Assembly (NCBI GenBank): GCA_902801845.1
Contig: CADCJW010000004.1
Span: 195,936-259,935 of the forward strand
DNA from: an uncultured Eubacteriales bacterium
GTDB lineage: Bacteria; Bacillota; Clostridia; Christensenellales; CAG-138
Direction of reading: 5' to 3'
DNA: 64,000 nt
Part shown: one piece after another, positions 61,135 to 64,000 of the stretch
How positions within the stretch are numbered: the first letter of the stretch is position 1
Layout of the letters: each line of letters opens with the position of its first letter
The notes under the pieces: model-generated
Databases searched by the model: none
The model's input: only the letters and a program-made list of their open reading frames with translations
Told to the model about the DNA's origin: nothing
Translations under genes and position numbers: made by a program

Positions 61135-62166
61135 CTACCGTGTGCTGCCGCCCCAGACGGGGGTGGACTTGACGTTGGTCCAGCGGCAGGGGTGTTCCGG
61201 GTGCCGGATGCGGTCGATGAGCAGCATGGCGGACAGACGGCCGATGTCGGTGCTTGGGATGGTGGCGGTGGTGAGCGAGGGCTCCGCCATGGATGCTTCG
61301 GGGGACCCGTCGAAGCCGGTCACCATCACATCCTGGGGGATGCGCATGCCCATCCGCTTCAGGGCAGCCATGATATGGATGGCCAAGTAATCGTTGGCGC
61401 AGACGAAGGCGTCTGGAACGGTGGGCATGGCCGTCAGGCGGGAGAGGAGCCAGTCCACATCCCCGTAGTTTTCGCTGTCCTCCTCCAGGATGCAAAGGGA
61501 CCTGTCCAGCGTCAGCTCCGCATCGGCCAGGGCTGCGGAATAGGCGGTCCAGCGCTCATAAAAGCTGTTGCAGTGTTCCTTGTCCCCCACGAAACCGATC
61601 CGCTTTGCCCCAGCGGCGATGAGCCGTTCTACCAGGCAGAGGGTGGCGGCGTAGTTTTCCATGGAAATGAAATCACACCCCATCAAGGCCTTGCTGGTCC
61701 GGGCATATCCGTCTACAAAGGCGCAGGGGATGCCTAAGGAACAAAGCATTTCCTGATAGGGTTTGCTGAACAGCTCGATGCAAAGAAAGCCGGCCGTTTC
61801 TTTTAAAGAGAGATGAGGCGGCAGTTTTTTGTCTTCAATTTCCTGCGGGGAGATCTCAAACATCTTCAGCGTGTAGCCGGCGCGGCAGACCTGATCCGTG
61901 AAGCTGGTGATAAAGAACGCGCCGAAGTTATGGCTCAGCAGCTTATGCTGGGTGAGCAGGGCGATGTTCTTGTTCTGGGAGATTTCAGGTGCATACCCGG
62001 TCTCCTCGGGCAGTTGGTAATACCCCAGCTCCTGTGCCGTCTGGATGACCGTTTTGCGGGTGGCCTCCGGGACGGCGCCCCGGTTGTTGAAGACCTTGGA
62101 GACCGTGTTGCGGCTCAGCCCGCAGGCAGTCGCAATATCCTGGATGGTGACTCGTTTGAGTGCCAT
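61135..62166 (-). CDS. LacI-family transcriptional regulator
   Basis: This 343-residue regulator begins MALKRVTIQDIATACGLSRN and TVSKVFNNRG, a LacI helix-turn-helix, and has a sensor domain with FVDGYARTSKALMGCDF and ANDYLAIHIMAALKRMGM. It is divergent from a sugar ABC transporter gene pair. GTAAATTTAC palindromes and TTGTAAAT half-sites lie in both promoters, so it probably represses both genes. GGGAAAGGAA precedes the ATG. Confidence 0.9.
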   Translation of the reverse strand: MALKRVTIQDIATACGLSRNTVSKVFNNRGAVPEATRKTVIQTAQELGYYQLPEETGYAPEISQNKNIALLTQHKLLSHNFGAFFITSFTDQVCRAGYTLKMFEISPQEIEDKKLPPHLSLKETAGFLCIELFSKPYQEMLCSLGIPCAFVDGYARTSKALMGCDFISMENYAATLCLVERLIAAGAKRIGFVGDKEHCNSFYERWTAYSAALADAELTLDRSLCILEEDSENYGDVDWLLSRLTAMPTVPDAFVCANDYLAIHIMAALKRMGMRIPQDVMVTGFDGSPEASMAEPSLTTATIPSTDIGRLSAMLLIDRIRHPEHPCRWTNVKSTPVWGGSTR

Positions 62167-62198
62167 GTGCCGATTCCTTTCCCTGTCGGTTAGCTATT

Positions 62199-62235
62199 GT
62201 AAATTTACTATAACATAGTATAGACGAAAAATCAA
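62199..62235 (-). promoter_or_regulatory. Promoter and operator of the LacI gene
   Basis: On the minus strand TTGATT (62230-62235) and TATAGT (62207-62212) are 17 bp apart. The perfect palindrome GTAAATTTAC at 62199-62208 overlaps the -10 and start region. Confidence 0.6.
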
Positions 62236-62333
62236 GATATGCAAAATGTAAACCAATCAAAAAGTTATTCATGATGCAGCATCGTTATTCCACAAAAATA
62301 TTACAAAATGTAAAGATTTATTTCACATTTATG

Positions 62334-62362
62334 TTGACAGATTGTAAATACATCGGTATAAT
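62334..62362 (+). promoter_or_regulatory. Consensus promoter of the sugar ABC operon
   Basis: A perfect TTGACA (62334-62339) and TATAAT (62357-62362) are separated by exactly 17 bp. ATTGTAAATACAT lies in the spacer, related to the palindrome at 62199, and further TGTAAA half-sites occur at about 62250 and 62310. Confidence 0.8.
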
Positions 62363-62451
62363 GTAACTGGATAAGACCACCAAAGGGTCAAACGCATATT
62401 TTCATTTTGTAAAACAAATCAGAAAGGAATCCAGAAGGAGGAAACGGCAGC

Positions 62452-63606
62452 ATGTCAGAAGTCGTGATGAAGGGACTGAAGAAGGTCTACGACAACAAGG
62501 TGACCGCGGTTCACGATGTGAACCTGGAGATCAAGGACAAGGAGTTCATCGTCCTGGTGGGCCCCTCCGGCTGCGGCAAGAGCACCACGCTCAGGATGGT
62601 GGCCGGCCTTGAGGAGATCAGCGACGGTGAGCTCTACATCGACGGCAAGCTGGTCAACGATGTGGCGCCCAAGGATCGGGACATCGCCATGGTGTTCCAG
62701 AACTACGCCCTGTACCCCCACAAGACTGTGTATGACAATCTGGCCTTCGCCCTGAAGCTGCGCAAGGAGAGCAAGGAAGTCATCGACAAGAAAGTCCGCG
62801 AAGTGGCGGAGATCCTGGACATCACCCAATACCTCAAGCGCAAGCCCAAGGCCCTGTCCGGCGGTCAGCGGCAGCGTGTGGCCATCGGCCGCGCCATGGT
62901 CCGCGATCCCAAGGTGTTTTTGATGGACGAACCTCTTAGTAACCTGGACGCCAAGCTCCGCAACCAGATGCGGGCCGAGATCATCAAGCTCCGCTCCCGT
63001 ATCAACACCACATTCATGTATGTGACCCACGATCAGACCGAGGCCATGACCCTGGGTGATCGGATCGTCATCATGAAGGACGGCTATGTGAACCAGATCG
63101 GCACCCCCCAGGAGGTGTTCAACAAGCCCGTGAACCTGTTCGTGGCCGGCTTCATCGGCATGCCCGTCATGAACTTCTTCGACAACTGCAAGCTCCTGTT
63201 GGAAGACGGCAAATATTATGCGGAGATCCGCGGGGTCAAATTCCTTCTGGGCGATTTCCAGCAGAAGGCTTTGAAGCAGATCAACGCCAAGTCCTGCGAC
63301 ATCGTGGCCGGCATCCGTCCCCAGCATGTGACCGTGGGGGAGGGCGAGCTCTCCGCCAAGATCGAGGTCAGCGAGATGATGGGCAGCGAATACAACATCC
63401 ACGCCCGCACCGACAAGGATGAAGTGGTCATGCTGATCCCCACGGTGGATCTCACTACCGACGTGTCCATGGGAAAGACCATCAATTTCACCACCCGGCC
63501 CCATCTCATTCAGCTCTTCGATCGGGAGACCGGCAACAACATCATCTGGTACGACGCTGAATCCGCCGCCAACAACGCCCCCGTCTGCAAGCGGTACGAC
63601 TTCTAA
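62452..63606 (+). CDS. Sugar ABC transporter ATP-binding protein (MsmK/UgpC-like)
   Basis: This 384-residue ATPase has Walker A GPSGCGKST (37-45), a Q-loop VFQNYALYPH, signature LSGGQ (135-139), Walker B VFLMDE (155-160) and the H-loop in YVTHDQ. A C-terminal TOBE-type regulatory domain follows. It is of the type that serves several CUT1 transporters in Firmicutes. The next gene is a permease, and two other CUT1 systems in this window lack an ATPase, so it may energise all three. Confidence 0.93.
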   Translation: MSEVVMKGLKKVYDNKVTAVHDVNLEIKDKEFIVLVGPSGCGKSTTLRMVAGLEEISDGELYIDGKLVNDVAPKDRDIAMVFQNYALYPHKTVYDNLAFALKLRKESKEVIDKKVREVAEILDITQYLKRKPKALSGGQRQRVAIGRAMVRDPKVFLMDEPLSNLDAKLRNQMRAEIIKLRSRINTTFMYVTHDQTEAMTLGDRIVIMKDGYVNQIGTPQEVFNKPVNLFVAGFIGMPVMNFFDNCKLLLEDGKYYAEIRGVKFLLGDFQQKALKQINAKSCDIVAGIRPQHVTVGEGELSAKIEVSEMMGSEYNIHARTDKDEVVMLIPTVDLTTDVSMGKTINFTTRPHLIQLFDRETGNNIIWYDAESAANNAPVCKRYDF

Positions 63607-63618
63607 GGAGGGAAACCC

Positions 63619-64000
63619 ATGGAAGCAAATGCAAAGCGCCTGTCCCTGAAGAAGGAGCGCGCGCCAAAAAAGAAAATGACCAAGGAGAAGCGGGTCCGGT
63701 ACTTCAAGGACAACTCTCCGTATCTGCTGATGGTCCTCCCTGCGGTGCTGGTCGTGTTCCTGTTCAACTACCTGCCCATCTACGGCGTGCTCATCGCCTT
63801 TCAGGACTTCATGCCCGGCGATAAGATCCTCTCCGATTCCACCATCTGGGTCGGGTTCCAGAACTTCGAGCGGTTCTTCTCCGATCCCCAGTTCTGGCCC
63901 TTGATGAAGAACACCTTCCTCATCTGCATCATCGGCTTCGTGATCGGCTTCCCGCTGCCCATCATCGTTTCCCTCATGCTCAACGCCATGAAGGGCAAGA
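63619..64000 (+). CDS. Sugar ABC transporter permease (LplB-like), truncated by window end
   Basis: The visible 127 codons begin with a lysine-rich cytoplasmic segment (KKERAPKKKMTKEKRVRYF), then the membrane helix LLMVLPAVLVVFLFNYLPIY and the LplB-type motif GVLIAFQDFMPG. A second helix follows in NTFLICIIGFVIGFPLPIIV. AGGAGG lies upstream of the ATG. The gene runs off the window end. Confidence 0.87.
   Translation, partial: MEANAKRLSLKKERAPKKKMTKEKRVRYFKDNSPYLLMVLPAVLVVFLFNYLPIYGVLIAFQDFMPGDKILSDSTIWVGFQNFERFFSDPQFWPLMKNTFLICIIGFVIGFPLPIIVSLMLNAMKGK

Overview
The window looks like an anaerobic Gram-positive chromosome of the Bacillota, probably class Clostridia. The basis is AGGAGG-type ribosome binding sites before most genes, TTGACA/TATAAT-type promoters, YesM/YesN-type sugar sensing, CUT1 sugar transporters, ferredoxin-linked dehydrogenases, a DUF134/NifX protein, a rubredoxin-like fragment and a radical SAM protein. 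Base composition is GC-rich in the sugar and carboxylate operons and visibly more AT-rich in 32.2-34.2 kb and in the polysaccharide cluster. No tRNA, rRNA or CRISPR array was seen.

Layout. 0-1.3 kb: a membrane glycosyltransferase gene broken by an in-frame TAG. 1.65-10.9 kb: a xylo-oligosaccharide operon (LacI regulator, GH3 beta-xylosidase, binding protein, two permeases, xylulokinase, xylose isomerase). 11.1-14.8 kb: a five-gene dye-linked amino-acid dehydrogenase set with a long leader ending in a terminator-like hairpin. 24.5-14.9 kb (minus strand): GH94 phosphorylase and phosphohexomutase, then sensor kinase, sugar-binding protein, two permeases and response regulator, which together import and phosphorolyse a disaccharide. 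24.9-32.2 kb: a LysR regulator and a + strand operon of a DRE-TIM aldolase, a DUF6282 protein, a TctCBA carboxylate transporter and a 2-hydroxyacid dehydrogenase. 32.3-34 kb: a Phd/ParE toxin-antitoxin pair, a small XRE regulator and two dispersed repeats. 50.3-34.2 kb (minus strand): a 12-gene exopolysaccharide operon. 50.7-51.5 kb: fragments of a recombinase, an ABC exporter and an acetyltransferase. 51.5-60.7 kb: metal, sulfur and redox genes. 61.1-64 kb: a LacI regulator divergent from a sugar ABC transporter.

How they work together. Neither complete CUT1 transporter has its own ATPase. The MsmK/UgpC-type ATPase at 62.4 kb could energise both as well as its own permease. The two sugar systems feed pentose metabolism (XylA/XylB) and hexose-1-phosphate metabolism (GH94 with the mutase).

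Most unusual. The 26-32 kb carboxylate module combines enzymes I cannot map to a known pathway and carries what look like relics of a tandem duplication. A Wzz-like protein ends in a degenerate GGDEF domain, a UDP-sugar dehydrogenase begins with an XRE helix-turn-helix, and a NifX-like domain is fused to an FKBP/SlyD-like isomerase. Two families of intergenic repeats sit next to hairpins, and one of them shows a protein-coding substitution pattern.
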